A stretch of DNA of 64,000 nt from positions 2,978,501 to 3,042,500 of the forward strand of contig NZ_CP151099.1 of the NCBI RefSeq assembly GCF_038096175.1, written 5' to 3'. This document shows, piece after piece, positions 38,193 to 47,804 of this stretch; the first letter of the stretch is position 1; every line of letters starts with the position of its first letter. Source of the stretch: Nostoc sp. UHCC 0302. Lineage in GTDB: Bacteria > Cyanobacteriota > Cyanobacteriia > Cyanobacteriales > Nostocaceae. Both the position numbers and the translations under genes were made by a program. Under the pieces are notes generated by a model, which saw nothing but the letters and a program-made list of their open reading frames with translations, was not told where the DNA came from and did not search any database.

Positions 38193-39382
38193 AGCTAATC
38201 GGCACGCAAGTTGCATAATAATAAGAGGAAGTCGTCTAAAAGCAACTATGCCACCAGCAGCCAAAAACTTTTTAACGCCGGAGCAAGTCAGCAAGCTTCA
38301 TGTTGCTTTAAAAGAAAGTGAACTACCACACGTTAGAGAAAGAATTTTAATTATTCTGCTCCAGAACGATGGGAAAGCGCAACACGAAATTGCTCAATTT
38401 TTAGGTTGTTCACACAGAACAGTAGCATATTGGTGTATGCACGGCGAGCCAGACAATTTAGAAACTTTACATAATAAAAGAGAGTATGAGCATTACAGAA
38501 AAGCCACTCCTGAATATATTGAACTGTTATTAAAAACTGTTGACCAGGAACCATCAGAGTTAGGTTACGAATTTGGAAAATGGACAGCAGAAAGATTAGC
38601 TACATATTTAACCGAAAAGACGGGCATTGATTTAAGTAGTTCTCAGGTAAGGAGGATATTAAAGAGAAAAAAGTATAGTTATATCTGGTCTAAATATGGT
38701 TTAGAAGACAAACAAAACCCTCTAGTTAGAGCCAAGTTTAAAGAAAAGCTTACTCAATATTTATCAATAGCAAGAGAACATCCGGAGCATTTACAGGTAT
38801 GGTTTTGGGATGAAAGTGGTTTTAGTTTACGTGTGATTCGTCGGAAGGCTTGGGGTAAGAAAGGAAAACGCAAGAACGTTCCAGGACAACGACGTTGTGG
38901 TCGAGTCAATGTGATGGGAGCAATTAGAGAATTAGACCGGAAACGCGTATGCTTTTTTGTAAAAAAGGGAAATGCAGATATTTTTTATGAGCAATTGCAA
39001 CAACTAAATGAAATAATCAAACAAGAATGGGTAAGTAAAGGGAACTGTTCTGAAGATTTTGCGAAATTTGGGACGAAGATTATTTTAATTTTAGATAATG
39101 CTAGTTTTCATAAACGCAAAGATGTTCTAGCTAAAATATCTGAAGAATTCCCAAATTTTGTTTTAGAATTCTTGCCTGCTTATAGCCCTGATTACAACAT
39201 TATCGAATTAGTTTGGCACTCATGTAAGGAATATATTGCTCATCGTCTGTTTAAATCAGTAGATGAATTAAAATCACTGCTAGATAAGCTGTTGAATCAA
39301 GGTGAGTTAGTAATTAAGTGGCATCGCAAAATCAAAAATAAAGGCAATCTCAACTATATTGCAGCTTAAATGCCGATTAGCT
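38193..39382 (+). mobile_element. IS630-family element (type A, uninterrupted form)
   Basis: 1190 bases between TA 38191-38192 and TA 39383-39384, with the same ends as the three interrupted copies but without the palindromic insert. Its transposase is about 90 percent identical to theirs. Confidence 0.93.
38248..39369 (+). CDS. IS630-family transposase, intact
   Basis: 373 residues: helix-turn-helix (EIAQFLGCSHRTVAYWC), then the DDE domain with Asp188 in VWFWDESGF, LILDNASFHKRKD and YNIIELVWHSCKEY. It could act on the terminal repeats of the three inactive copies, which match its own. Confidence 0.92.
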   Translation: MPPAAKNFLTPEQVSKLHVALKESELPHVRERILIILLQNDGKAQHEIAQFLGCSHRTVAYWCMHGEPDNLETLHNKREYEHYRKATPEYIELLLKTVDQEPSELGYEFGKWTAERLATYLTEKTGIDLSSSQVRRILKRKKYSYIWSKYGLEDKQNPLVRAKFKEKLTQYLSIAREHPEHLQVWFWDESGFSLRVIRRKAWGKKGKRKNVPGQRRCGRVNVMGAIRELDRKRVCFFVKKGNADIFYEQLQQLNEIIKQEWVSKGNCSEDFAKFGTKIILILDNASFHKRKDVLAKISEEFPNFVLEFLPAYSPDYNIIELVWHSCKEYIAHRLFKSVDELKSLLDKLLNQGELVIKWHRKIKNKGNLNYIAA

Positions 39383-40362
39383 TATTCAAGAAGCTAGATG
39401 AAGCCGCCGCTCAACTCAGACAAGAGATTGCTTCTGTGCAGGAATGGATGTCATCTGATACTGGTGATTGGGTTTGTCCGATTGATTTAGCTCCCCTGGT
39501 TTGGAGTCAGTTGCTCAACATTAGAGATGCGATCGCTCCTGGACTGCGTAATCAATTAAAAGTTGATTACGAAGCCGGACTCGAAGATTATCAAGAGCGG
39601 ATTGAGCAGTTCCTCTCGCTCAACACTTGGGAATTATCCCAGGACAAGCAAAAATCAGTAAAAGCCAACTTGCTTCGAGCCTTCCCTACTCTGACTGATT
39701 TGGAGGATTATTTACAAGTAATTATAGGTCGTCCGGTGATTATCCCTGCGCTGTCCGAGCAACTGAATCAGCAGCAAGCCGAATGTCTAGACCAGATTAC
39801 GAAGTTCATCCAACAGTATGACAAAAATCTGGAGCAGAGACTAAGGGAATCAGCCCTGGCAGGTGGTGAACAACTCGCCGCGCAGTTGTTGGAGGAGCTG
39901 GCTGATTGGGAGCCAGGACGCAAACCCGTGCTGTTCAAGAAGAAAATGCAACGACATCTGATGAAGGTTCAAGTGCTACTGGCAAATGCTGACCCGGAAG
40001 CAGGCAGCAGCTTAGAGGCGATGATGGCGCATTTGGATTCTATCGTTAATGATCCGGCTATCGAGTCCAAGAACCTGGGGTCAGATACGCGCTCCCAACT
40101 ACAGCAGAAGATGGATTCTATCTGTACCAAGTTATTAGATGAACAACGCAATCTGCAACAACTTGCGACTGGCGACGTGGGCTTGTCTAAAGCTACTGTC
40201 ATGTCGTTCAAGTTCCGGTAAGAAATGGTCAAGGGCGAGTATGCTATCGCTCTTGACTTAAACACCGAAGTTAAAAGTGCGATGTTCACGATAGCTCACA
40301 TATGGCATTGCATTTGTACGTTGATCACATTTCTTCAATTTCAACTCCATAGGAGATAAATT

Positions 40363-40812
40363 ATGTCGCATTTCTCAATAGTAAAAACCAAACTCACAAG
40401 CCGTGAATGTCTGGTACAAGCTTTACAAGGTTTGAAACTGAATCCGCAAGTATATGAAACAGCACAACCACTACGAGGTTATTACGGTAGCTCCCAGGGA
40501 AGGAGCGCACAAATTATCGTGTCTGGTCGCACGATTAAAGCCCGTGCAGACATCTGATTCAAGTGGAATCAAGATAATGAGGTGTATGATGTGATACACG
40601 ACGCCTACGAGACAGACCCGCGATTGGGGCAAGACTTCTTTAGTAACAAGTTAATGCTGGCTTATGGACAACGGATGGTTCGTGCCAAGGCTGCCGAGCT
40701 TCAAGAGCGATTTGGAGAGTGCGCGATCACCGAAGAAACTGCGGGGCAAGTGCAAACCCTACGCCTGACTTTCGCCGGGCATCAGCAACAACAGCAATAT
40801 ACAAGGAGATAA
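40363..40812 (+). pseudogene. DUF1257 (Ycf35-like) protein with one in-frame stop
   Basis: 149 codons in one frame (MSHFSIVKTKLTSRECLVQA to FAGHQQQQQYTRR) with a single TGA at 40555-40557, where relatives have a Gly codon (a GGA-to-TGA change). The family is conserved in cyanobacteria and plastids (ycf35) with no firm function. It is followed after three bases by the DUF2997 gene and then the AAA+ ATPase, a recurring cyanobacterial gene order. Confidence 0.78.
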
Positions 40813-40815
40813 CGC

Positions 40816-43260
40816 ATGGAACGTTCAATTTTGATTCATTTCGACAATGCTACAGGTGAAGTTCGAGTAGAAGCAGAAGGTTTTGAGGGGCTAACTTGTT
40901 TGTCAGCAACCCAGCCATTTGAATCCGCATTGGGAGTTGTAAGTGAGAGCGATCGCGCTTACAAGGACGGTGCGATTCGTTGATTAGTGAATCACGGTAA
41001 TCAGTCCGTAAATAACTAATCCAGCCTGACAGCAGATTACTGTCATTAAAAGGCTGAACTCTCGGTTAGATGTAGGTGAAAGCCCTACCATTCAGACTCA
41101 GAATTGACTCCTTACCTGCCCACACCGAACAAGCTCGTTTCTTGTAGAGTGAAACTGGGAACAGGGCGCAATCAGACAGCCGTTGCGGGTTGGCACTGGC
41201 GCTAACAGGGAGTTCCCATGATGAAACAGAGCCTAGAAAAGCAACTCAGTATGAAGCAGGGCGCAACAGCCATAACCCCTGACCTCACTGGAGACAATTC
41301 CCGCCGAATCCATCGTCTTAATATCGGTAAGAGTCTAGGGAATCCAGTAGTTGAATTGGCTACATCTAACGGAACAATCAATCCAACCGAGGGAACGAAT
41401 AAAAACGATTTGCGAGTCTTGGGGCAGTCGAACCCCAGGTAGGTAAGACGGGATACGGAACTCTCACAAGTCGGGTAGGACGCAACGTAATTGTTGCGAG
41501 GTGTTCAGAATATACAAACTCCAGAAGAGAAAATGATTAGACACAGTAGACATACTAGTGAATCTTGGAGAGCTTTACCGTGGAAGAAATTCCGCCGAAA
41601 TCTTTTCCGCCTTCAAAAGCGTGTGTATAAAGCTATTCAAGTTGGAGACAAGCGGAAAGCTAGGTTACTCCAAAAGCTGATTCTAAAATCAACCTCGGCT
41701 CGATTTCTTGCAATAAGACAAGTATCTCAGCTAAATGCTGGTAAAAAGACGGCTGGTATTGATGGGAAGAAATCCCTCTCATTTGAAGAACGCTTCAACC
41801 TTGAAGAACTATTGAGAATGAATAGCGGAAATTGGAAGCATCAAGGATTACGGGAAATCCCCATCCCCAAAAAGGACGGGACAACCAGAATGCTTAAGAT
41901 ACCAACAATTGCGGATAGGTCTTGGCAATGCCTAGCAAAATACGCACTCGAACCAGCTTGCGCGTTGCCACTTTCCATGCTAGGAGTTACGGGTTTAGAA
42001 CCGGGCGCTCTGCCCATGATGCACAAAAGCACATCTTTGGAAACCTGAGATCCCAGTCCAATGGAATAGAAAAACGAGTAATTGAACTCGATATTGAAAA
42101 GTGCTTCGACAGGATTAACCACTCAGCAATAATGGATGAACTCATATCCCCCAAAGGCTTAAAACTCGGAATATTCCGATGCCTCAAGGCGGGGGTTAAT
42201 CCAGAATTCCCCGAACAGGGTACACCTCAAGGGGGAGTAGTTAGCCCACTATTAGCAAATATCGCGCTCAACGGAATCGAAGATATTCACAAATATCATC
42301 GAGACTATAAACGGGGAAGGAAAATCACAGGCAATACGTCAGAAAAGCATATTGCCGAACCATCAATCCGATACGCGGATGATATGGTCATAATACTACG
42401 CCCCGAAGATAACGCGATAGAGATACTCGAAAGAATCAGCGAGTTCCTCCGCAAACGCGGAATGAATGTAAGCCAAAAGAAAACCAAAGTTACCGCCGCG
42501 ACAGATGGGTTTGATTTTCTCGGCTGGCACTTCAAAGTCCAGAAAAACGGAAAGTTCAAAAGTACTCCTTCAGTAGACAACTTCAAAGCATTCCGTAAGA
42601 AAGTAAAACACATCGTCAACAACTCGAATTATGGTGCTACTACAAAGGCTGAGAAATTAGCCCCGGTAGTAAGAGGTTGGAGAAATTACCATAAGTACTG
42701 CAAGATGGACGGGTCTAGAAACTCGTTATACCACATCCAAAAAAGAGCTTACACGGTATTCAACAAGGAAACTAATCAAAACCGCTACTCCAGTAAGAAA
42801 TTACTAGACAAAGCATTCCCAAAGGTTCCTTACTCCGAAAACAAACACATTCCTGTCAAGGGGACTAAATCACCTTACGACGGAGATACAGCCTACTGGA
42901 GCGAACGCAAAAGCAAGCTCTACGACGGCGAAACCTCTAAAGCTCTTAAAAAGCAAAACCATAGATGTGCTTCCTGCGGTTTAAAATTCATCGATGAAGA
43001 ACGGATTCATCTGCATCACATCGATGGAAATCACGCCAACTGGAAGAAAAACAATCTGGAAGCAATTCATGAGAGTTGCCACGATTATAAACACATGAGC
43101 AAAAGCGCAAGCTAAGAACATCGGGAGCCGTGTACACGGAAACGGGTACGCACGGATCTAAATGAGAGGTGCGGGGAATAATATCCCCCATCGACTCAAC
43201 CAAGCCCAAACCCAACAGCTTCGCACTACAAACAGCAGTCAAACACGCCTGCGTCAGTAA
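40816..43260 (+). CDS. DUF2997-like protein, split by a group II intron
   Basis: The first exon 40816-40969 (MERSILIHFDNATGEVRVEA and on) breaks at the intron start GTGCG and resumes at about 43201. Splicing restores a frame (RAYKD, then QAQTQQLRTTN or EAQTQQ, depending on one base) ending TAA at 43258-43260, about 70 residues. DUF2997 proteins usually lie next to DUF1257. Without splicing the product is truncated after 55 residues. A ribosome site (AAGGAG) precedes the ATG. Confidence 0.6.
40970..43201 (+). mobile_element. Group II intron with reverse transcriptase ORF, copy 2
   Basis: Begins GTGCG, ends ...GACTCAAC(C); 2.23 kb and seemingly identical to copy 1 on the other strand. Target sequences before both copies are alike. 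Both host genes regain their reading frame on splicing, which fixes the boundaries to within a base. It lies in the sense orientation of its host gene. Confidence 0.9.
41491..43115 (+). pseudogene. Group II intron reverse transcriptase/maturase, frameshifted (copy 2)
   Basis: Same two overlapping frames as copy 1: 41491-42048 (probable real start ATG 41533) and 41922-43115. YADD core, maturase and HNH end are present in the second frame. The frame change lies at about 41960, after LEPA. Confidence 0.85.
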
Positions 43261-43446
43261 TCAGTTACCAGTCAAGTTAAGACTGGTAACTGCTGATCAT
43301 AAAGGCTTCGCCATTTCATAAGTGAAATATTTGAATAATCGACATGAAACTCTCAAATCTGCTCTCTACACTCGATTCACAAATCCCCATCGCAGCGCTT
43401 GATGTGCTGTCGCCCGACGAAGCAACGATTATTCAGTGGCTAACTA

Positions 43447-44665
43447 AGCTAATCGGCACGTAAGTTGCATAATAGAAAGATGAAGACGTTTCAAAGCAAA
43501 GATGCCACCACCAGCCAAGAACTTTTTAACGCCGTCACAAGTTAGTAAGCTACAACAAGCTCTGAAAGAGAGCGAGCAGCCACACGTCAGGGAAAGAATT
43601 CTCATTATTCTGCTACAGAATGATGGGAAACCACAATACGAGATTGCTAAATTTTTAGGTTGTTCGCATAGAACAGTAGCATATTGGTGTATGCACGGTG
43701 ATCCTGATAATTTGGAAACTCTACATAATAAAAGAGAGGACGAATATTACCGAAAAGCTACGCCTGAATATATTGAACTGTTATTAAAAACTGTTGACCA
43801 AGAACCCTCAGATTTAGGGTATGAATTTGGAAAATGGACAGCAGAGCGACTAGCTACATATTTAACCGAAAAAACAGGAATTGATTTAAGTAGCTCTCAA
43901 GTAAGGAGGATATTAAAGCGAAAAAAGTATAGCTATATCTGGGCTAAGTATAACCTGGAAGATAAACAAAACCCAATAGAGAGAGCGAAGTTTAAAGAAA
44001 AACTTGCTCAATATTTATCAATAGCGCGAGAACAGCCAGAGCGTTTGCAGGTATGGTTTTGGACGTTAGCGTAGCGGGCGCGCGTACCCGCGCGACGAGT
44101 GGTTTTAGTTTACGCGTGATTCGTCGCAAGGGTTGGGGTAAAAAAGGAAAACGCAAGAATATTCCAGGACAACGACGTTGTGGTCGAGTAAACGTCATGG
44201 GAGCAATTCGAGAATTAGACCGGAAACGCGTATGCTTTTTTGTAAAAAAGGGAAATGCAGATATTTTTTATGAGCAATTACAACAATTAAATGAACTAAT
44301 AAAACAAGAGTGGGTAAGTAAAGGAAATGTGGGTAAAGATTTCTCGAAGTATGGGCCAAAGATAATTTTAATTTTAGACAATGCTAGTTTTCATAAACGC
44401 AAAGATATTCTAGCTAAAATATCCCAAGAGTTCCCGAATTTTATTTTAGAGTTCTTGCCTGCTTATAGCCCTGACTATAACATTATCGAATTAGTTTGGC
44501 ATTCATGTAAAGAATATATTGCTCATCGCTTATTTAAATCAGTAGATGAATTACAAACACTGCTAGATAAGTTGTTGAATCAAGGCGAGTTAGTGATTAA
44601 GTGGCATCGGAAAATCAAACATAAAACTAATTTCAGCTATGTTGCAGCTTAAATGCTGATTAGCT
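43447..44665 (+). mobile_element. IS630-family element (type A, interrupted form), copy 3
   Basis: 1219 bases between TA 43445-43446 and TA 44666-44667; seemingly identical to copies 1 and 2. Confidence 0.93.
43502..44652 (+). pseudogene. IS630 transposase split by a palindromic insert (copy 3)
   Basis: The same 190 + 199 residue frames and the same GC-rich insert (about 44071-44099) as copies 1 and 2. Confidence 0.85.
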
Positions 44666-44682
44666 TACTGAAGCTAACAATA

Positions 44683-45687
44683 ATGACATTAGAAGAGATT
44701 AGTGATTTCTTGCGTCTGACGGTAAAAGAAAAGCTAACCTCAGATGGTATTGTTGTTGATGCCGATTTCATACCCAAGGCTGTCGAGTACAAAACTCGGC
44801 TACTGGCTCAGATGGGTATCGAGTTAGGCAAGCCAGCCAGCATACCTTTCGGCGGTTTGGATTTACTGCGCGAGTGGTTACAAAAACGGCGGCGGCTGTT
44901 CACAACCGAGGCGCGTGAGCTGCATCTGCCGCAACCCAAAGGTGTTCTATTGGCTGGAGTTCCAGGTACAGGTAAGTCAATGGTTGCCAAGAATATTGCT
45001 AATATCCTGAATCTACCACTACTCCAGCTAGATATAGCGTCACTCCTGGGTTCTTTAGTTGGTGAATCTGAGGGGAATGTTCGCCGCGCACTCAAAACAG
45101 CCGAAGCGATTGCACCTTGCATAATTTGGATGGACGAGCTTGAAAAGGCTTTGTCTGGAAGTGGCGATACCAGCGGCGTTTCACAGCGAATCCTGGGGAA
45201 CATCCTCACGTTCATGTCTGAATGTACAACTGGTGTATTCGTTGTGGCCACCTGTAATGACCCCTCTGCGCTACCTCCTGAACTCAAGCGAAAGGGTAGG
45301 TTTGATGAAATGTTTTTTGTTGATCTTCCCACAGAACCAGAACGGGTACAGATTCTAGGGATTCATCTGCAACGCTTTGGCATCACCGTCGAATCGGAGT
45401 ATTTGGAAGTGATCGCAGCCAATACCGCAAAGTTTTCCGGAGCCGAACTCGAAACGCTAGCTGCTGAAGCCGCACTGTTGGCGTTTGACGAAGGTAGACC
45501 ACAGCAGGTCACGCTTAGTGATTTGGAAGCCTGCCGTCAAACCATTACCCCGCTTGCCATTCAGGATGCTGCGGCGGTGGAACGGATGCAGGGTTGGGCA
45601 TCTACCGCACGACGGGCAAGTATTCCTGTTGAAATGACGGCGAAAACTCAATCTTTGCGTGCTGCCAAGTTCAGAAACATGAACTGA
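44683..45687 (+). CDS. AAA+ ATPase (Ycf46-like)
   Basis: 334 residues from ATG 44683 (MTLEEISDFLRL); the upstream ATG at 44653 belongs to the IS630 end. Walker A is GVPGTGKS (92-99), Walker B CIIWMDE (146-152), followed by an SRH-like stretch (LKRKGRFDEMFFVDLPTEPE). It resembles Ycf46 and the ATPase domain of FtsH-like proteins, with no protease or membrane part. Such ATPases remodel partner proteins; the likely partners are DUF1257, DUF2997 and the 357-residue protein of the same operon. The insertion upstream may have cut it off from its promoter. Confidence 0.85.
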   Translation: MTLEEISDFLRLTVKEKLTSDGIVVDADFIPKAVEYKTRLLAQMGIELGKPASIPFGGLDLLREWLQKRRRLFTTEARELHLPQPKGVLLAGVPGTGKSMVAKNIANILNLPLLQLDIASLLGSLVGESEGNVRRALKTAEAIAPCIIWMDELEKALSGSGDTSGVSQRILGNILTFMSECTTGVFVVATCNDPSALPPELKRKGRFDEMFFVDLPTEPERVQILGIHLQRFGITVESEYLEVIAANTAKFSGAELETLAAEAALLAFDEGRPQQVTLSDLEACRQTITPLAIQDAAAVERMQGWASTARRASIPVEMTAKTQSLRAAKFRNMN

Positions 45688-45779
45688 CGAGAAAGCGATT
45701 GCCTCCTGATTCTATGGGGGCAATTACCCGCTCTTGCGTGTCATAAGTGATCGCAATTATCAATGTAATTTTCTTACCG

Positions 45780-45974
45780 CTAGACTTGAACTCTTGAATA
45801 AGTATTACTTAGAGTAGGGTAATCAAAGTTATTAGGATTTAGATTTTCAGGAAATAAAAGAATTTCTCGTCCTTCTATCTTGGCTTGATAATGTAAAAGA
45901 ATCGCTTTTTCCAGATAACAATGTTTGATGGGAACCCATCTATCATCATAATAATAAACAGTTACCCGTCTCAT
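45780..45974 (-). CDS. Small hypothetical protein, 64 residues
   Basis: Start ATG 45974 (MRRVTVYYYDDRWVPIKHCY) preferred over 46019, because the upstream part looks non-conserved. Aromatic rich, beta strand at the start. Convergent with the ATPase gene and divergent from the WGR gene. Not recognised. Confidence 0.4.
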   Translation of the reverse strand: MRRVTVYYYDDRWVPIKHCYLEKAILLHYQAKIEGREILLFPENLNPNNFDYPTLSNTYSRVQV

Positions 45975-46218
45975 TGCGTACTCTTTAGACAGTAGTGGAA
46001 GATACCAGGACAAGTCCAATATTTTATCCTTTTTTACCTATATTTTAATTATTAAGCTAGGTGCATTCTTCATTGCAACTATCATAAGAAACATTTTTAA
46101 ATCTACTAAATGGTAGTTGACAGGTGTTGAAGAGCCTTTAGTGATTTCTTAGGTGTTCGCTAATACTAAATTCAATAGGGCAATGCCCAGAAGTTAATGA
46201 GTTAATTGGGTAAGAAAC

Positions 46219-46779
46219 ATGGAAATCTATTTAGTTTTTGTTGATGCTATCCAGAACAGCAATAAATTCTGGTCTGCCAAAGTCGAAGATGGTAATTTGA
46301 CAGTTCAATGGGGCAGAGTGGGTTATCAAGCACAAACCAAAGTTCACGCATTAGGCAATCATCAGAGAGCCATTAGCAAATTCAACAATTTGGTACTAGA
46401 AAAGAAATCTAAGGGCTATCGTGAGAGTCAGCCACAAATGGATAATAGCTGTGATAATTACGAAATAGAGAGAGCAATAAATTTACTCAATGGTTTGCGC
46501 TCTTATGTTGTTAACAAAAACTTCGATGAGCATTACATTCAAATCCTAAATCAATATCTGAAAATTGTCCCAACACCCTTGGGTATGCAAATTGAACCAT
46601 ACAGGGTATATCGCTCAGTAGAAGATGTTGATTATCAAATGGGATTACTCAACTCACTGTTAACGACACCTGCACCACAAGTTGATGTGGTGGCTGTTGT
46701 TATTACAAAAGAAGTAACTGAAGAACCCAAGGTTGTCAGTCTCAAGACTATCAGTAGGAACTTCTGGCGGCATCTTTAG
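46219..46779 (+). CDS. WGR-domain protein
   Basis: 186 residues. Residues 1-75 form a WGR domain with the signature VQWGRVGYQAQ, a nucleic-acid-binding module known from PARP-type proteins and bacterial regulators such as MolR. The rest is helical (IERAINLLNGLRSYV). No catalytic domain follows. The gene lies next to the AAA+ ATPase; WGR proteins and AAA ATPases occur together elsewhere, but a shared role is inferred. A clear terminator follows. Confidence 0.8.
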   Translation: MEIYLVFVDAIQNSNKFWSAKVEDGNLTVQWGRVGYQAQTKVHALGNHQRAISKFNNLVLEKKSKGYRESQPQMDNSCDNYEIERAINLLNGLRSYVVNKNFDEHYIQILNQYLKIVPTPLGMQIEPYRVYRSVEDVDYQMGLLNSLLTTPAPQVDVVAVVITKEVTEEPKVVSLKTISRNFWRHL

Positions 46780-46784
46780 GCTTA

Positions 46785-46826
46785 AAGAGCGTGACTGGGA
46801 AAAAGCTAGTCACACTCTTAATTTTT
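46785..46826 (+). terminator. Terminator after the WGR gene
   Basis: AAGAGCGTGACT (46785-46796) pairs with AGTCACACTCTT (46808-46819), then AATTTTT. Confidence 0.7.
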
Positions 46827-46990
46827 CTGCAAATGCATTCCAACTGTCCATTGGATTTTTAGGAATAACAGCTTCCTTGATGGTGAGGAATGAAAATTGC
46901 CACGATACTTTTTGATTACTAAACTCGACACCCATGCCCTTCCATCTTTATGAATACAGGTTCATCGTTAGCGAGCGTGCTGTTCTTATT

Positions 46991-47668
46991 CTAGACGTTA
47001 AGCAAACGACCATCTTCCATCTGAACAAGGCGATCTGCAATATCAAGGATACGGTCATCATGTGTAACTAGTAAGATTGAACAATCTTGTTTTTTTGCAA
47101 GTTGCTGCATAAGTTCGACAACATCACGACCACTATTTTTATCTAAAGATGCAGTAGGTTCATCAGCAAGAACTATCTTCGGTTGAGTTACTAAAGCGCG
47201 AGCAATTGCTACTCTTTGTTTTTGTCCTTCAGAAAGGTGTTCAGGGTAATAATCTATACGGTGCTTTAACTTAACTACCTCTAATATTGACTCTGCTCTC
47301 CGGCAAAGTTGCTGCTTTGAATAAGCATGGCACAAATTAAGAGACATCTGAACGTTTTGTGAGGCAGTTAAAAATGGAACTAAATTATGCTTCTGAAAAA
47401 TGTAGCCAATTTGACGACGTAATTGCAGAAGTTGCTTATCACTTGCTTTGTAGAGTTCACAATTTAAAACCCTAGCACTTCCGTTTTGAATTGCTCGTAA
47501 GCCAGCAATTAAAGTTAATAAAGTTGTTTTTCCCGAACCAGAAGGTCCGGTTAAAATCACAATCTCACCTGGCTTAACTGTCAAATTGATATCAAATAAA
47601 ACTTGCTGACGTAATAAGCGTTTGCCAAAATAGTGATTAAGATGTTGAATAGAAATAACTGGCTGCAT
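46991..47668 (-). CDS. ABC transporter ATP-binding protein, DevA-like
   Basis: 225 residues from ATG 47668 (MQPVISIQHLNHYF). The ten codons before it come from a dispersed Nostoc repeat. Walker A is GPSGSGKTT, the signature HLSEGQKQRVAIARAL, and Walker B VLADEPTASLD. Closest in type to DevA, the ATPase of the DevBCA glycolipid exporter used in heterocyst envelopes. devB and devC would be expected upstream, but that DNA is an insertion element and island copy B, so the gene is an orphan. It may serve a distant permease. Confidence 0.82.
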   Translation of the reverse strand: MQPVISIQHLNHYFGKRLLRQQVLFDINLTVKPGEIVILTGPSGSGKTTLLTLIAGLRAIQNGSARVLNCELYKASDKQLLQLRRQIGYIFQKHNLVPFLTASQNVQMSLNLCHAYSKQQLCRRAESILEVVKLKHRIDYYPEHLSEGQKQRVAIARALVTQPKIVLADEPTASLDKNSGRDVVELMQQLAKKQDCSILLVTHDDRILDIADRLVQMEDGRLLNV

Positions 47669-47804
47669 ATTTGTCATTTGTAATTTGTCATTGGTCATGG
47701 GAAGTGCTGAGTCAGGAGTGCTGAGTGCTAAGTCAGGAGTAAAGAATTATATTTGCCCCCCTTGCCTCCTTGCCTCCCTATTCCTCACTCTCTACTAGTA
47801 GTAT
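47669..47804. repeat. Dispersed low-complexity repeat
   Basis: Contains repeated units such as GTGCTGAGTCAGGAGT and GTGCTGAGTGCTAAGTCAGG, followed by CCTTGCCTCCTTGCCTCCC. This is the kind of simple repeat often seen between Nostoc genes. A similar run (CAGGACTCAGAAATCAGAAT) is at about 63560. Confidence 0.5.

Larger units (their letters stand above)
37956..40221 (+). pseudogene. Island copy A: 357-residue conserved protein interrupted by IS630
   Basis: Parts 37956-38190 and 39383-40221 join exactly in frame across the TA target (RGIKVFKKLDEAA). The N-terminal region is Lys rich (RIRFRIQLKKSTKSAAPKW); the rest is long and helical (SVKANLLRAFPTLTDLEDYL, LAAQLLEELADWEPGRKPVL), suggesting an elongated coiled or scaffold protein. 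In copy B it is also broken, by an 8-base deletion and a terminal IS insertion. Located just before DUF1257, as part of the ATPase operon. The 39370 frame could still give the C-terminal part from an ATG inside the element's end. Confidence 0.75.
43344..44702 (+). pseudogene. Short gene before the ATPase, interrupted by IS630
   Basis: ATG 43344 gives MKLSNLLSTLDSQIPIAALD and LSPDEATIIQWLT. The IS630 copy sits at the TA 43445-43446. Rejoining after the second TA gives a 45-residue protein ending TEANNNDIRRD with TAG at 44700-44702, overlapping the ATPase start by 20 bases. The overlap argues for translational coupling to the ATPase before the insertion. Function unknown. Confidence 0.5.

Noticed and set aside
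29346-40221. Naming the island as a defence system
   Set aside because: No nuclease, toxin or known defence domain is readable in the shared genes; the WGR, AAA+ and XRE proteins alone do not justify it.
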